This document shows, piece by piece, positions 1 through 11,119 of a stretch of DNA of 64,000 nucleotides (within the stretch, counting starts at the first letter, position 1; the number at the start of each line of letters is the position of its first letter). The stretch lies in assembly GCA_029582265.1 (NCBI GenBank), contig CM055819.1, positions 38,761,934 through 38,825,933 on the forward strand. Reading direction: 5' to 3'. The position numbers were made by a program, and so were the translations under genes. The notes under the pieces are model-generated. The model was not told the origin of the DNA and did not search any database. It saw only the letters and a list, made by a program, of their open reading frames with translations. Source of the DNA: Zoroaster sp. YZ-2022. Taxonomy: Eukaryota; Echinodermata; Asteroidea; Forcipulatida; Zoroasteridae.

Positions 1-339
1 TTAAACAAAATATACTGCCTAATACATGTATGGCAAAATGACAATACTGACTTGTGGATGAGAATTCATCCATAGTACAGAGCTTTAAACAACAGCATTC
101 ACATTTTCAGAGTTTCTCTATATCTTTGATATACTGTAATGCATCTTTTCATTCTGATATAATAAACAAGAAATGTGGTCACCTTTTTACATTGTGACGC
201 ACTTTGTGTAGGTGAAAATCCCATGAAACAGAACTACAGGCATTCTGGGATACACACTCTACCTCAAGATTAAATTGGAATACAAACATTTTCATCTTTA
301 AACTAGATATGTACTGGGATCCTTTTAAATACGTAACCA

Positions 340-520
340 TACTCAAAGCAACAAGATGCAACAAATGTAAAAAGTTGTTGCATCTTGTTGTCCTCAGCAG
401 AGAACAAAAGAACCATTGTTCTAAGCTGGTGGATCTTGTTTCATTGGAGAGCATGCGCACTTTTATGTTGTTGCATTATGTTGCATTCAGAAGGGTGTCT
501 GTGCAAATGCCTGTATGGGG
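340..520. repeat. Dispersed repeat rich in CAACAAGATGCAACA-like motifs
   Basis: Repeated short words around ACAAGATGCAACA and TTGTTGCAT give an internally repetitive block. The arm partner is at 33390-33590, and an independent diverged copy is at 12838-13010, so this is a dispersed family, not only part of the inverted duplication. No coding capacity is credible. Confidence 0.6.
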
Positions 521-554
521 CTAATGTTATTCTCATTGTCTATTTGTGACTTAC

Positions 555-625
555 TGTGTGACAAATGTAATTGATTTCCCTGCTCTGCCGGCTCTTGCTG
601 TCCTACCCACCCTGTGAATGTAGTC
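555..625 (-). CDS. DDX47: DDX47 left copy, exon with motif VI
   Basis: This 71-bp exon encodes [17 protein letters not shown] followed by SITFVT, the motif VI arginine-finger region of DEAD-box helicases. The acceptor is TTGTTCAG and the donor GTAAGT. It is equivalent to 33281-33351 in the right arm. Confidence 0.9.
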
Positions 626-897
626 CTGAACAAAAATATGCAGAATACAGAAATAGCTATAAATCTGATATAATTCTTGTGTGAAAATCATTAACAAATA
701 GAGTTGTTCGCCAACGTATCTTATATCTAAAAATAAATTGACCTTGAACAAATTTTGTGTGGGTTGTAAAAAAGAATTTTATTTTGTTCTTTTTAACATA
801 TGCACGGTTTGGACAAGCTCCGTCAGCATTTGTTTTGTTAACTATCTTATATGAAGGGAAAATCAAAAAACCTGAAATAAATGAATCACTAACTAAC

Positions 898-958
898 CTT
901 AGAATGTGTTGGGATGTCAAAATTGATGACAACATCAACATGAGGGATGTCCAGACCT
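898..958 (-). CDS. DDX47: DDX47 left copy, exon with motif V end (GLDIP)
   Basis: This 61-bp exon encodes [19 protein letters not shown] then SK, completing motif V started in the 3208-3284 exon. The split arginine codon (AG|A) is conserved with the right arm exon 32949-33009, and the only visible differences are silent. Confidence 0.9.
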
Positions 959-999
959 CTGTAAAAATGAAAGAAAAACAGGAGAATAGCTATGAATAT

Positions 1000-1225
1000 A
1001 AAATTGCTGGATCGATTGGAATTCTGCCGTTCTGTGTTTTACGACTTTTTCTCTCAGCCACCATACTCTGTGCATGGGAAATTTGGTCTGGTTCCACTAA
1101 CCGCGAATACAAAAAAGATAACAAAATTTTTTTTTTTTTTTTTTTAAATGCGCCGCTGCATCAATTTTTAAGCCGACCTAGGACCAGAAACCGGAGACCT
1201 TTTTTGTTTGGCCTTAGTGAATTCA
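1000..1225. repeat. Dispersed repeat copy (GCTGGATCGATTGGAATTC family), degraded
   Basis: Carries the words GCTGGATCGATTGGAATTC and GACCAGAAACC plus a poly-T tract. Related copies sit at 8100-8350, 41440-41700 and, as the arm partner, 32690-32905. It is probably an old transposon fragment of unknown class. Confidence 0.55.
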
Positions 1226-1649
1226 TACTTCAGCTACTGTTCGGCAGAAAGATTTTGTTTAGTCATTGAGAGTTTTCCTCTATGCCGGATATAACTGGAT
1301 ATGAAGGGTTCTCAGGTTCAAGTCATCTAATAAAAACTCTGATTATTAGTTCAAATATTAAGTCTTTGGCATTCTCAAAAATCATAAATGTTTAAAAATA
1401 ATTTATACGGATGACGGTATCAAAAATACCTTGAAATCTTTCTGTCTGAGGTGATATTAAGAAACGTTAAACATTATTCCCCAATTATGCACGACAGAAT
1501 TGTGGTGACGAACAGTACTAAAAGTCCACGTAATAATGAATACGAAGTTTGTGTTCACTGATAATAATTCCTGAATACATTTTCACTATTTTTCTCGTTA
1601 ACGACACAACGTAATGAGCTGAAACTTTCACAGGTCTGTTATTGTCTTC

Positions 1650-3033
1650 ACATGGAGTAAGACACAGTAGAATGGAAGTGTACCAATATAATACTTTCTC
1701 TCTTAAAGGGACACTATCATCACGATCAGAGCAGACTTTCAACAGGGCATGGAATCGACATCATAATACACAGTAGAATGGAAGTGTACCAATAGAATAC
1801 TTTCTCTCTTAAAGGGACACTATCATCACGATCAGAGCAGACTTTCAACAGGGCATGGAATCGACATCATAATACACAGTAGAATGGAAGTGTACCAATA
1901 GAATACTTTCTCTCTTAAAGGGACACTATCATCACGATCAGAGCAGACTTTCAACAGGGCATGGAATCGACATCATAATACACAGTAGAATGAAGTGTAC
2001 CAATAGAATACTTTCTCTCTTAAAGAGACACTATCGTCACGATCAGAGCAGACTTTCAACAGGGCATGGAATCGACGTCATAATACACAGTAGAATGGAA
2101 GTGTACCAATAAGAATACTTTCTCTCTTAGAATGAAATTGTGACACTATGGCACGATCAGAGCAGACTTTCAACAGGGCATGGAATCGACATCATAATAC
2201 ACAGTAGAATGGAAGTGTACCAATAGAATACTTTCTCTTAAAGAGACACTATCATCACGATCAGAGCAGACTTTCAACAGGGCATGGAATCGACATCATA
2301 ATACACAGTAGAATGGAAGTGTACCAATAGAATACTTTCTCTCTTAAAGAGACACTATCGTCACGATCAGAGCAGACTTTCAACAGGGCATGGAATCGAC
2401 ATCATAATACACAGTAGAATGGAAGTGTACCAATAGAATACTTTCTCTCTTAAAGACACTATCATCACGATCAGAGCAGACTTTCAACAGGGCATGGAAT
2501 CGACATCATAATACACAGTAGAATGGAAGTGTACCAATATAATACTTTCTCTTAAAGAGACACTATCGTCACGATCAGAGCAGACTTTCAACAGGGCATG
2601 GAATCGACATCATAATACACAGTAGAATGGAAGTGTACCAATATAATACTATCTCTTAAAGAGACACTATCATCACGATCAGAGCAGACTTTCAACAGGG
2701 CATGGAATCGACATCATAATACACAGTAGAATGGAAGTGTACCAATAGAATACTTTCTCTCTTAAAGAGACACTATCATCACGATCAGAGCAGACTTTCA
2801 ACAGGGCATGGAATCGACATCATAATACACAGTAGAATGGAAGTGTACCAATATAATACTTTCTCTCTTAAAGAGACACTATCGTCACGATCAGAGCAGA
2901 CTTTCAACAGAGCATGGAATCGACATCATAATACACAGTAGAATGGAAGTGTACCAATATAATACTTTCTCTCTTAAAGAGACACTATCGTCACGATCAG
3001 AGCAGACTTTCAACAGGGCATGGAATCGACATC
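1650..3033. repeat. 106-bp minisatellite, about 13 copies
   Basis: A unit of about 106 bp, recognisable by GGGCATGGAATCGACATC and CACAGTAGAATGGAAGTG, repeats head to tail with a few substitutions and small indels. It lies in the intron between the DDX47 exons 3208-3284 and 898-958. The right arm carries the same array at 24627-26102, resuming at 31999-32272 after a retroelement insertion. Confidence 0.95.
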
Positions 3034-3207
3034 CTAGTTTAGGATGAACACGGTGACCGAAACGGACTGGCTCATTTATGCAGGCAGCAACGGTAGTATG
3101 ACCTTATCATGCGGGGTTTTATTTTCAGTCACTGAGTTAATCTAAAACTCAGCACTCTGATTCCATGCCCTGTTGATCGTGATGATATTACCCCTTTAAG
3201 TACTTAC

Positions 3208-3284
3208 CTGCTAGCTACATCAGTAGCAATCAAGATAGAGCGGCTCTTCCCTTTGAACTTATTCAGTGTTCCTAATCTCTTGGA
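3208..3284 (-). CDS. DDX47: DDX47 left copy, exon with motif V start
   Basis: A 77-bp exon encoding [17 protein letters not shown] then LIATDVAS, the start of helicase motif V. The acceptor is CAACAG and the donor GTAAGTA. It matches the right arm exon 24377-24453, with AGC for AGT as a silent change. Confidence 0.9.
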
Positions 3285-3957
3285 CTGTTGATGGAAAGAA
3301 AATACACATTACCAAGGAATACTAATTTATTTATTTATACTTTTTAGAATGAAATTCAGAACATGCACTAATGGTTAGATCAAATGTTTCATCCACATGG
3401 AGAACCTCAAATATTCTATCAATGTCATGATTACTTTTAAATGGAAGGTACAACACATTGAAGATGTAACAAATGTTCATGCTTTCTCTGAAATGACAGC
3501 CTTTCCGACAGAATATTTTGTCAGGATAAATGGTACCTTTATCAACATTACATCAAGTTAACTTTCTGAGAAAAATAAGGTTATTTAGTAACGAGGTAAT
3601 TGCCAATGTTATACCTGCCCTTTATACAAAAATCTTAGTGTAAAGGGACACTGTTATTTGCATCGCACATACAAGAGTTACAAAAACAACTTCGGAAACC
3701 CTGTTTTTTCCAATGAAAATGAAAATCAGACGCCCAATTTTAACATCGGGTACTTCAGAAAAATATCTACACATTATCCCAGTGTGATTCATGATGATGT
3801 TTTTGTAGAGGAAAGGCAACTGTACCCAAGCAAAGGATACTTCAGTTAGAATATCAGAATGTCTATGTGAACATTTTGAAGGGGCACCAAGGCCAAGAAC
3901 CAGGGAAACATGGCCTCTGTGAAATTCCACGCCTGGTAAGAGAGGAAATGAGTTTAC

Positions 3958-4102
3958 CTGTGACATCTGTCCGTGCAAGGGGATAGCCGTCATGCCAAGG
4001 TTGCGTAACATCAGCGCCACTCGCTGTGTTATTACATGTACTGCAGAATACCATGAAGTTGTTTCCCGCTAATTCATTCAGGATGTAGACTAAATAGCAA
4101 TC
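3958..4102 (-). pseudogene. DDX47: DDX47 left copy, frameshifted motif IV exon
   Basis: The exon starts [19 protein letters not shown] and is open to CNNT. There the sequence reads AACACAGCGAG where the right arm (22685-22831) has AACACACAGCGAG, so two bases are missing. The downstream frame becomes [13 protein letters not shown] and stops after reading through the intron. The splice sites (CTAG acceptor, GTAAAC donor) are intact. The lesion removes motifs V and VI from the product. Confidence 0.85.
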
Positions 4103-4480
4103 CTAGAAAGTAGAATAACACTCCAAAACATTACTGAATAATCAAAGAATTAAACAAATATTAAGCTACTACACAAGGACAATTAACAATGTACTCATAT
4201 TCAATATTTACAATTCATTTTATTCACTTTCGAGTTAATGTCCTCCAGATACCCTTTTTTTTTAATTTTATTTTACTTTACTTTTGATTTAATTTTGCCC
4301 TACACCGACGTTTATCACCCGATGCAAGAAATTCATCAACTTGTTTTACTTTATTTGAATTTTTTTTTTTGGGGGGGGGGTGTTCGACCCCTTCTTTGTC
4401 ACCCTTGATTCAACTGTGACATGATGTTACTTCATAAAAAGCATATGATGTTATGTCAATTCTGATTTGCTATGACTTAC

Positions 4481-4597
4481 TTTATATTTAGCTGGTATAA
4501 ATATGTAGAATTGTTTCAGCTTCTCAACAGTATCGTACTTGCTGGATACCTCAACTTTGATGGGATCTTTCAGTGACGCTCTTTGTAGCTTGGCAAC
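4481..4597 (-). CDS. DDX47: DDX47 left copy, inter-domain exon
   Basis: A 117-bp exon encoding [19 protein letters not shown] then [20 protein letters not shown], the linker between RecA domains 1 and 2. It is the same length and phase as 22157-22273 in the right arm. Confidence 0.9.
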
Positions 4598-4639
4598 CTG
4601 TGGGAATACAGGCAAAAGAAAAAAGTTCACTCAGACAGT

Positions 4640-4800
4640 CTATTCATTCATTTACCAGTCAGTCTACTAGCCAGCTAGTCTACCAGCTAACCAGCTAACC
4701 TGCAGGCAGGCCGGCTAGCCGGCCAGCTGTCAGTCTACTAGCCAGCTAGTCTACTAGCCAACCAGCTAACCTGCTGGCAGGCCGGCCGGCTGACTGGGCT
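4640..4800. repeat. GC-rich imperfect tandem repeat (CCAGCTAGTCTAC / GGCCGGC)
   Basis: Alternating CCAGCTAGTCTACTAGCC and GGCAGGCCGGC words form a short, self-complementary tandem block in the intron. The arm partner is at 21953-22105. The many CCAGCTGG/GGCCGGCC palindromes make it likely to fold in RNA or DNA. Confidence 0.75.
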
Positions 4801-5044
4801 GTCTATATCCTATCGGCTCCGACCGTACCATTCAAGGGATTTCATTGGAAACGTTGCGCCGAGGCTAATGTAATACTACTATGCGCGAGCGTACTTCTGC
4901 CATCCAAATATCGCTGGAGATATTACGCGTGGATGCCCATCATCACGCACAAGGTCAAAGTTCAATCTTGGGAACATGGCGGCCACGTGGCCGGTATCTG
5001 GCGTAATTCACGAGCCTTGAAGTGTGACATCACATCTTCAGGCT

Positions 5045-5536
5045 AAGCATACAGTGTCTTTGAAAGGCTGCGTGCATACATGAACCAATGAGTGACCTTG
5101 GCCTCTGAACGAGGGAGCCCTTCACTTTGCATACAGTGTCTTTGAAAGGCTGCGTGCATACATGAACCAATGAGTGACCTTGGCCTCTGAACGAGGGAGC
5201 CCTTCACTTTGCATACAGTGTCTTTGAAAGGCTGCGTGCATACATGAACCAATGAGTGACCTTGGCCTCTGAACGAGGGAGCCCTTCACTTTGCATACAG
5301 TGTCTTTGAAAGGCTGCGTGCATACATGAACCAATGAGTGACCTTGGCCTCTGAACGAGGGAGCCCTTCACTTTGCATACAGTGTCTTTGAAAGGCTGCG
5401 TGCATACATGAACCAATGAGTGACCTTGGCCTCTGAGCAGGGGCCTTCACTTTGCATACAGTGTCTTTGAAAGGCTGCGTGCATACATGAACCAATGAGT
5501 GACCTTGGCCTCTGAGCAGGTGAGCCCTTCACTTTG
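5045..5536. repeat. 82-bp minisatellite, six copies (left arm only)
   Basis: An 82-bp unit (start GCATACAGTGTCTTTGAAAG) is repeated about six times almost without change; the last units have small deletions. The right arm has a single unit at about 21637-21718, so the array expanded in one arm or collapsed in the other. The unit length is not a multiple of three, so each reading frame shifts between copies. The apparent reading frames here are a by-product of repetition. Confidence 0.95.
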
Positions 5537-5561
5537 TGATGTCAGTGCATAATGTCTATAC

Positions 5562-5681
5562 CTTCTTGATCATGGTTGCCGAGTAGAGATATGTGTTTCG
5601 CTCCTTGGGAAGAACCTTCAAGATCTTATCAAGCTCTGCCTCAAAGTCCATGTTTAAGATGCGATCTGCCTCGTCCATCAC
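5562..5681 (-). CDS. DDX47: DDX47 left copy, DEAD-box exon
   Basis: A 120-bp exon encoding [19 protein letters not shown] and then the SATM motif III segment; motif II is DEAD. It ends SATMIKK where the right copy (and family) has SATMTKK (ATC against ACC), the only replacement I noticed in this exon. Confidence 0.9.
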
Positions 5682-6344
5682 CTTTAAGAACAAAATAGAA
5701 TATTATGAAGAGAACACACTGGAATCACAACTATCCATTCTGGGAATACACTCTTCTAGCAATTAACATTCCACTTGTTTGTACAAAAATGTTTCAATGA
5801 CAAATGTCAATTATCGGTTTAAAAAAGAAATTGTAAATTAAAGACATCTAATTGTCTATGTAACCAAAGCCATTGTTACAGCGCTGTTTATTTGCCCATT
5901 ATCTTAACAGGATAGCCTTCTCAGTTAAAAAAACTGCTTTCCTTGAGGGCCCTGTATTAAAACAATATTAAAAGTTTAAACCAATCTACAATAAAAACCA
6001 GTAAAAAACAAATATGGGCAAATTATTAAAATAAACAAACATTATGAGATAACATTTAAAACATAAGATTCTGAACACCTCAAATATAAAACAGGAAATG
6101 GTAGAAAGTGTAAAACTGATTTCAATTAAATAAACAGGTTTCAATTAAAAAACAGCAATTGAATAAAGATAAAATATTTAAAACAATGGCAATTAAGGTA
6201 ATTGAATACAACACAATGCAACAAGCTTAAATCAAAAGTAAACGGCATTGAAGACATTCCAAAGAAAAAGAAAATTGAACTGAAGATGCACAAAAAAACA
6301 AGCACGGTAAAATACAAATAAAAGCATTAACACTATAAATAATT

Positions 6345-6633
6345 AACCCTCCTACTACTACAAGGATCAAAATCAATCAAAGGTATATCTAGTGCAGTTA
6401 AAAGTCAAACACTGTCAAACCTTATGTGTAGTAAGTACATTTACAGGTCAAAATAAGTCAACCGTTTTTGACTGGTAAAAGCATTGTCTTGTATTGTTCA
6501 GGGTTGTTAAAATGACAGTAAAAACCAGTCAAAAATGTCCCTGTGTGCACATTTGGGTCAACAGTCAAAACAAGCAGTTGACTGATTTTGACCTCTATAG
6601 CTACTTAAGTGCAGCTATAGTAGGAGGACATTG
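6345..6633. mobile_element. MITE with CCTCCTACTA termini and TTAA target (piggyBac type), left arm copy
   Basis: The element begins TTAACCCTCCTACTACTAC and ends TAGCTATAGTAGGAGG, with a GTCAAA-rich interior (TGACTGGTAAAAGCATTG). Other copies are at 8986-9297, 12542-12815 and 20173-20818. Two of these keep TTAA on both sides, the signature of piggyBac-type insertion. The right end here has lost its TTAA. No transposase is present. Confidence 0.75.
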
Positions 6634-7080
6634 AACAAAATAAATAGCAGCATTAGAAAATTAATGTCAAAAGCATTTTTAAAATTTAAAAGTATTAATG
6701 CAGGATTAAAACAAATCAAAAGTAGAAAGGATAAAATGTAGTATAAGCTCAAGCCATAAAAGTTACAAATATTCGCCCCGAACAAGGCTAAAAGCTCCTC
6801 AAGGTACAGTGCTACAACAGAAGTCAAACAAAATGTAAATAGACTCATAGGAGCTGAATGTGGGAATTGAGATTCCTCTTGAAACAGGATAGATCGTAGG
6901 ATGAAGGGAAACATGCACCAGGCAAGGAATTCCAAAGAGATCCAGCACATAGGAAAGAAGCTATTAGTATAGGTAAAAGCTATCGTATCAAGTACTGTGT
7001 ACTTCATACTACAGTACACAGATGATGTCATGTTTACATACGTTTCTCATGCACACTGCTTCTGATGTACGGAAGCTACG
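6634..7080 (-). pseudogene. LINE 3'-terminal remnant (CR1/L2/RTE-like C-terminus), left arm
   Basis: The minus strand contains a decayed reading frame of the type [20 protein letters not shown] followed by FKRNLNSHI, which resembles the extreme C-terminus of non-LTR reverse transcriptase proteins. A non-coding tail follows. The arm partner is 19700-20172 on plus. No catalytic domain remains. The family call is tentative. Confidence 0.45.
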
Positions 7081-7148
7081 TTATGTGTGATTGTGTCTGT
7101 CCATTGATAAAATATAAGCTACTATAGTATTATTTAAAACCAACTCAC

Positions 7149-7219
7149 CAGATATTTCAAAGCTCTGAGACTAAAACCTTTTGTGTTTTCCAAGTGATCC
7201 ACCAGACGTCCTGGGGTAG
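7149..7219 (-). CDS. DDX47: DDX47 left copy, TPGRL exon
   Basis: A 71-bp exon encoding (A)[18 protein letters not shown] then ALKYL, motif Ib of DEAD-box helicases. The donor is GTGAG. It is identical in length to 19578-19648, the first exon visible in the right arm. Confidence 0.9.
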
Positions 7220-7559
7220 CTGTCATATAAATCATATTCAAGAAGTAAATTAAACTCATTAATTAGACATGAATGTATGTTCAATCAGACAGATAAAATG
7301 AACCTCCACATTTGGTGTCTTTGAGAACCCTGTTTTTTTTCTCCTTTTAAACAAAAAATCCAATATGCCTGATGATCCCAAACACAAATTACATTCTCTA
7401 GATTAGGATCATCAAGTCAGATTTCATGAGACATGATGGGCCTACGTACATACATTGTGCATAACTGGCTTATGTCAAAAACTTGCTTTGTTAGGTGCAT
7501 GTACTTTTCTTTGTCAAGGTGTGGACACTACTAAACTGGAAAAATGAATAGGTAAGATT

Positions 7560-7718
7560 TGAAGCTTTGCATGGTGGAAGTACAGTAGGAGTAAGGTTTG
7601 CAGTAGCACCACGTAACAATCTCTTTAGAGTTGTAATAAGTGTTGGTTCTGAGAAGAACTGGAGGTGAGAAACTCAATGTTTCAATCAGCATACTCTGAA
7701 TGTCTTCAAGAGAACTTA
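7560..7718. repeat. Dispersed repeat at the edge of the inverted duplication
   Basis: Words such as CCACCATGCAAAG, GGTTCTGAGAAGAAC and CTTGAAGACATTCAGAG (on one strand or the other) recur in the right arm (19080-19240) and, diverged, at 47720-48040. The inverted-duplication homology ends at the border of this repeat. The element class is unknown; such tails occur at the ends of retroelements in marine genomes. Confidence 0.55.
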
Positions 7719-7858
7719 ATACAACCGTTTGTTACACGGTGCTAATGCAAACCTTACCACCCACAATTTAACAAGTTGAAATAGTGCGTACTTGGTTTCA
7801 ATCTGGGATAAGACATAAATGGTGTAAAGTCATCAAACAGAAGAGATTGGTTACTTAC

Positions 7859-7930
7859 CGACTATAACATGTGGTTTCTTGGCTAACTGCAAAGCTTGTG
7901 TCATCATATCAATACCGCCAATAACTACAG
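7859..7930 (-). CDS. DDX47: DDX47 left copy, GG-motif exon
   Basis: A 72-bp exon encoding (A)VVIGGIDMMTQALQLAK then KPHVIV, the GG motif region between motifs Ia and Ib. It enters and leaves in phase 1, matching its neighbours (V-[T/I]-C-A junction upstream, A-TPGRL downstream). There is no counterpart in the right arm, whose homology stops downstream of this exon. Confidence 0.9.
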
Positions 7931-8099
7931 CTGTAGATCAATTGACATCAACACGATGTTCAAACATCTTGTATATTTTATTTGTTGAAGATTTGTAAAT
8001 AAAAAGTGGTTCCCTTCAGTCTGCACATGAAATAGTTGCAGGACATTTCGTTGAATAAGAGCGCATGACTCAAGTTGAATGTGCCTTAATTGAGTAATA

Positions 8100-8350
8100 C
8101 AGAAAAAAATCAATACAAGTATTAGGCCAACAACAAAAAAACTCAGGTTTCTGGTCTCTGTGCGCGTTGCCTCAGACCCACGTGTCGGCATTTTTAATTT
8201 GCTTTTTTTATTTGCTATGAAACGATGTCCAATTGCAGCCAAAATTGCTGGATCGATTGGAATTCTGCCATGTTGTGCTTTAAATGACTTTTTCACATAG
8301 GGGTATGAACGTTTGCCTGATTTGTGAGGCCTCTCTTAGCCACCATACTT
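8100..8350. repeat. Dispersed repeat copy (GCTATGAAACGATGTCC family)
   Basis: Shares TTTGCTATGAAACGATGTCC, AATTGCAGCCAAAATTGC and GTGAGGCCTCT blocks with 41440-41700, and shorter blocks with 1000-1225 and 32690-32905. At least three independent insertions of one family are therefore in the window. Class unknown. Confidence 0.65.
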
Positions 8351-8374
8351 TTTTTTATTTTTTTTTAAAAATAA

Positions 8375-8650
8375 TTATGCAATTCGCCCCACACAAGGCC
8401 AATGGCCACTCCAAGGTGGGGGCTACTCAGTCATTAAGTTGTTACAACGACTCCACACTGAAGAAACCAGCCCCTCGCTTTTGAAACAAGACAAGTTAAT
8501 AACCAGCCTCTTCACGGTGCGAATAGGACTGGGAGGGGTAACTAGTCCAGAACAAGGCAGTTGTTAAACTGCCTCTGCCCCTATGAGCAATTATGGTTAA
8601 GTGTCTTGCTCAAGGACACAAGTGTCATGGCCGGGATTCAAACAAAATGG
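8375..8650 (-). mobile_element. SINE fragment related to the 20.3-kb tRNA SINE
   Basis: The block AGTGTCTTGCTCAAGGACAC followed by AAGTGTCATGGCCGGGATTC matches the body and B-box side of the SINE at 20343-20699. The tRNA 5' half and the (ATT)n end are missing or decayed here. Confidence 0.6.
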
Positions 8651-8985
8651 GAAATTTGGTCCCCACGTATACAATGTATCACATAGTTCCCTGCAGGTAA
8701 AAAAAAGATAGCCGCAAAAAAAAGCATGTCACCACACCGATTTTGAAGCCAACCGATGACCAGAAACCCGAGACTTTTTTTTGGTCTTATCTATGAGTAT
8801 TACAACACTGCTACAAGATCCATATGTCGCTGTATAGAGACACGCTCTGTACAATACCCGGAAAGTAACCTAGATTAATACCACAAGTCACCTGACCTCA
8901 GTGCTTCAAACTATTCAGTTATCTGGAAGGTCAATTTCCCTGTTGTCTTGAGTCTAAATAACCATAATTATGTTTTAGTAATCTT

Positions 8986-9297
8986 AACCCTCCTACTATA
9001 GCTGCACTTTAGTGTCAAGTAGCTATAGAGGTCAAAATCAGTCAACTGCCTGTTTTGACTGTTGAACCAAATGTGCACACAAGGGCATTTTTGACTGGCT
9101 TTTACCGTCATTTTGACCACCCTGAACAACACAAGACAATGCTTTTGCCAGTCAAAAACTGTCATCTCATACCTGTAAATGTACTTGCTACACGTAAGGT
9201 TTGACAGTGTTTGACAGTGTTTGACTTTTAAGTGCACTGGATATACCTTGGCAAGTATATCAAAATTTTGACCCTTGTAGTAGTAGGAGGGTTAATA
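8986..9297. mobile_element. MITE with CCTCCTACTA termini and TTAA on both sides
   Basis: Starts CTTAACCCTCCTACTATAGC and ends GTAGTAGGAGGGTTAA. The inverted termini plus TTAA on each side fit piggyBac-type insertion. The interior is the same GTCAAA-rich sequence as the other three copies. Confidence 0.8.
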
Positions 9298-9502
9298 ACT
9301 AACTAATCTTAAACAGGTTTATTTCCATTTTCTGCAAGTGACCCATATACATTGTAGCTGATATAGCAGATATCTGCAAGGCAAATTTTACTCAGCTATT
9401 TAATCTGAATAGCTGAATATATTAGTTATTTCAATAAACAATCTAAAATGTAAAGGTAATCTAGGTAACTAACTAGTGTAATCCTGGTTTTTTTTCACTT
9501 AC

Positions 9503-9697
9503 CACAAGTCACCCCTATACTCGATCCAAGTGCTTCAAACTGTTCAGCTATCTGGTAGGCTAATTCCCTGGTGGGTGTGAGTATGAGAGCAAACAGTCTC
9601 TGGGGTCTGTCCAGTAACGCTTGCAGAATAGGAAGTGCAAAAGCTCCAGTTTTACCTGAACCCGTCTTTGCTAAGCCGATTACATGTATATCTCGTC
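9503..9697 (-). CDS. DDX47: DDX47 P-loop exon, proximal copy (195 bp)
   Basis: Encodes [17 protein letters not shown], then [19 protein letters not shown], then [18 protein letters not shown], ending VTC. Motif I (TGSGKT) and Ia (PTRELA) are intact. Compared with the family pattern [11 protein letters not shown] there are two extra residues (HV, six extra bases ACATGT-like) in the strand before the P-loop, which could disturb it. The downstream copy lacks this insertion. Donor GTAAG, acceptor TTTGCAG, phase 1 to phase 1. Confidence 0.85.
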
Positions 9698-10880
9698 CTG
9701 CAAATTGATAATCCAGATTTAAAAAAAAAAATCATCATCATCATCTACAAATGTTGTAAAATGGAAAAGCTATCTAGCCAGTTCGCGTCGGAGGCCGTGT
9801 ATACACGCAATTTTATTTTGCACCGTGGATCGGACAGCGTCTAAACACGCCAAAGGAAACTCTGGAATATTGGTATGCATGCTCGGTTGAGCCACCCGTG
9901 TATGGTGACATGCTCAGAAGACGTGGCCACCCGCTATTGCATTATGCCCAGGTTCTTTTCAATGAAATTGTTAAGGAAATCTCTGATAATTGTACATGAC
10001 AATGCAAAGGACCATATGTGGAAAGACAAATGACAACGGTTCCAATGGAACCGCACCGCTCCAGAGCCGGTCCAAAATACGGCTCTGCTCGGCTCCAGTA
10101 AATCACCTATGACCGTGAAAACGGATGGAACAGTAGGTGTATGACGTGTCATCAAATCGTGCGGACAAAATCGAACCGCAGAGAAGATCAAAACAAGGCA
10201 AGAATTGGTCAAATACACAGTGTAAGTTACAATATTTTTTATGTTCAAAGGCATACACATAATAACAATACAGTATAGATTCATAGTAGATTCACAGATT
10301 TAAGGTATTACAATGCAATGTGTTTATTTCTTCGTAAAACATACAATCTACGGTAGTTCTACGTTTTTTTGTATACTCTTTATCCTAGCGCTTATGTGAA
10401 AACATAAGCGATAGGATCATCTAACTATACTGAATGGTGGTGGATTTGGCAGACTCAGGAAGGTTCTTAGCCAAAATAGCTCCGGGGTTAAGGTCAATGA
10501 AACAAACCTTGAAAGCTCAGTGGGAGAGCCTATCGCTGTATCTTCGTCGGAGTCTTCCATTTAAGACGCTCGCAAGCTTCGCATAATACATCCACGACAC
10601 CCTGGTGAGTAACAAGACATGGCTGTTAACATGGGACACTACGTGCAATCAGAGATGAAATTTAAATAGTCATTTAAATTGTCAAACAACTAATTCCCAG
10701 GCCTGGAAGTGAATTCTGGTAGGGGCAAGCCACTCCGAGTAAAGGGCACTTCCATTACAAAATTAGAATGTCTATGTCTAAAACAGTTTTAAGGGCTACC
10801 AAGGCCAAGACCAGGGCAACGGAGGCAGTGTCCTCTGTGTAATTGCAGGCCTGAATTACTGGAATAGGTTTAAAATGGGA

Positions 10881-11119
10881 AAGAATGTAGAATACAACCG
10901 CCACTTTTCTATCCAAATATGACCAATTTAACAGATTTGCATTTAAAGGATGATAGAGGACGCAGGACAGGAAAGTGTAGTAAAGTGAGAATTAGAAATG
11001 ATATTTTGTAAGATTTTGAGCAATGAATGTATGCACATCCAGTGAGATGTTGTTATCTGCTAAAAACACATGCTTAGACATTGTGCATAAGTGGCGGTTG
11101 GGTTTGACATTCTTTCCTT
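10881..11119. mobile_element. Short TIR element, GGGAAAGAATGT family
   Basis: Begins GGGAAAGAATGTAGAATACA then ACCGCCACTTTT, and ends AAGTGGCGGTTGGGTTTGAC then ATTCTTTCC. A direct repeat of TTAAAAT lies on each side, fitting a 7-8-bp target duplication. The termini match elements at 14440-14913, 53718-53926 and 54371-54813; the interior differs from the longer ones. Confidence 0.7.

Larger units (their letters stand above)
1..7718. repeat. Left arm of a large inverted duplication (DDX47 region)
   Basis: This block reads as the reverse complement of 19078-33902, through exons, introns and minisatellites alike. The homology starts at the left window edge (pairs with about 33902) and stops near 7718 (pairs with about 19078, at the shared motif TTAAGTTCTCTTGAAG). 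Unlike the right arm it lacks the Penelope-like insertion, the SINE in the MITE, the 240-bp insert at 23.2 kb and the 81-bp array, but it has six copies of an 82-bp unit against one. It could be a true palindromic duplication or two diverged haplotypes scaffolded head to head across the N gap. Confidence 0.93.

Noticed and set aside
757..1269. 170-codon plus-strand frame
   Set aside because: Antisense to a DDX47 exon and a dispersed repeat, with a poly-F tract from a T run.
1650..3033. CRISPR-like array of regular repeats
   Set aside because: Units are contiguous 106-bp repeats with no unique spacers, in an intron of an animal gene.
5043..5495. Overlapping minus-strand frames beginning [11 protein letters not shown]
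   Set aside because: They restart in each 82-bp unit; intronic minisatellite of DDX47.
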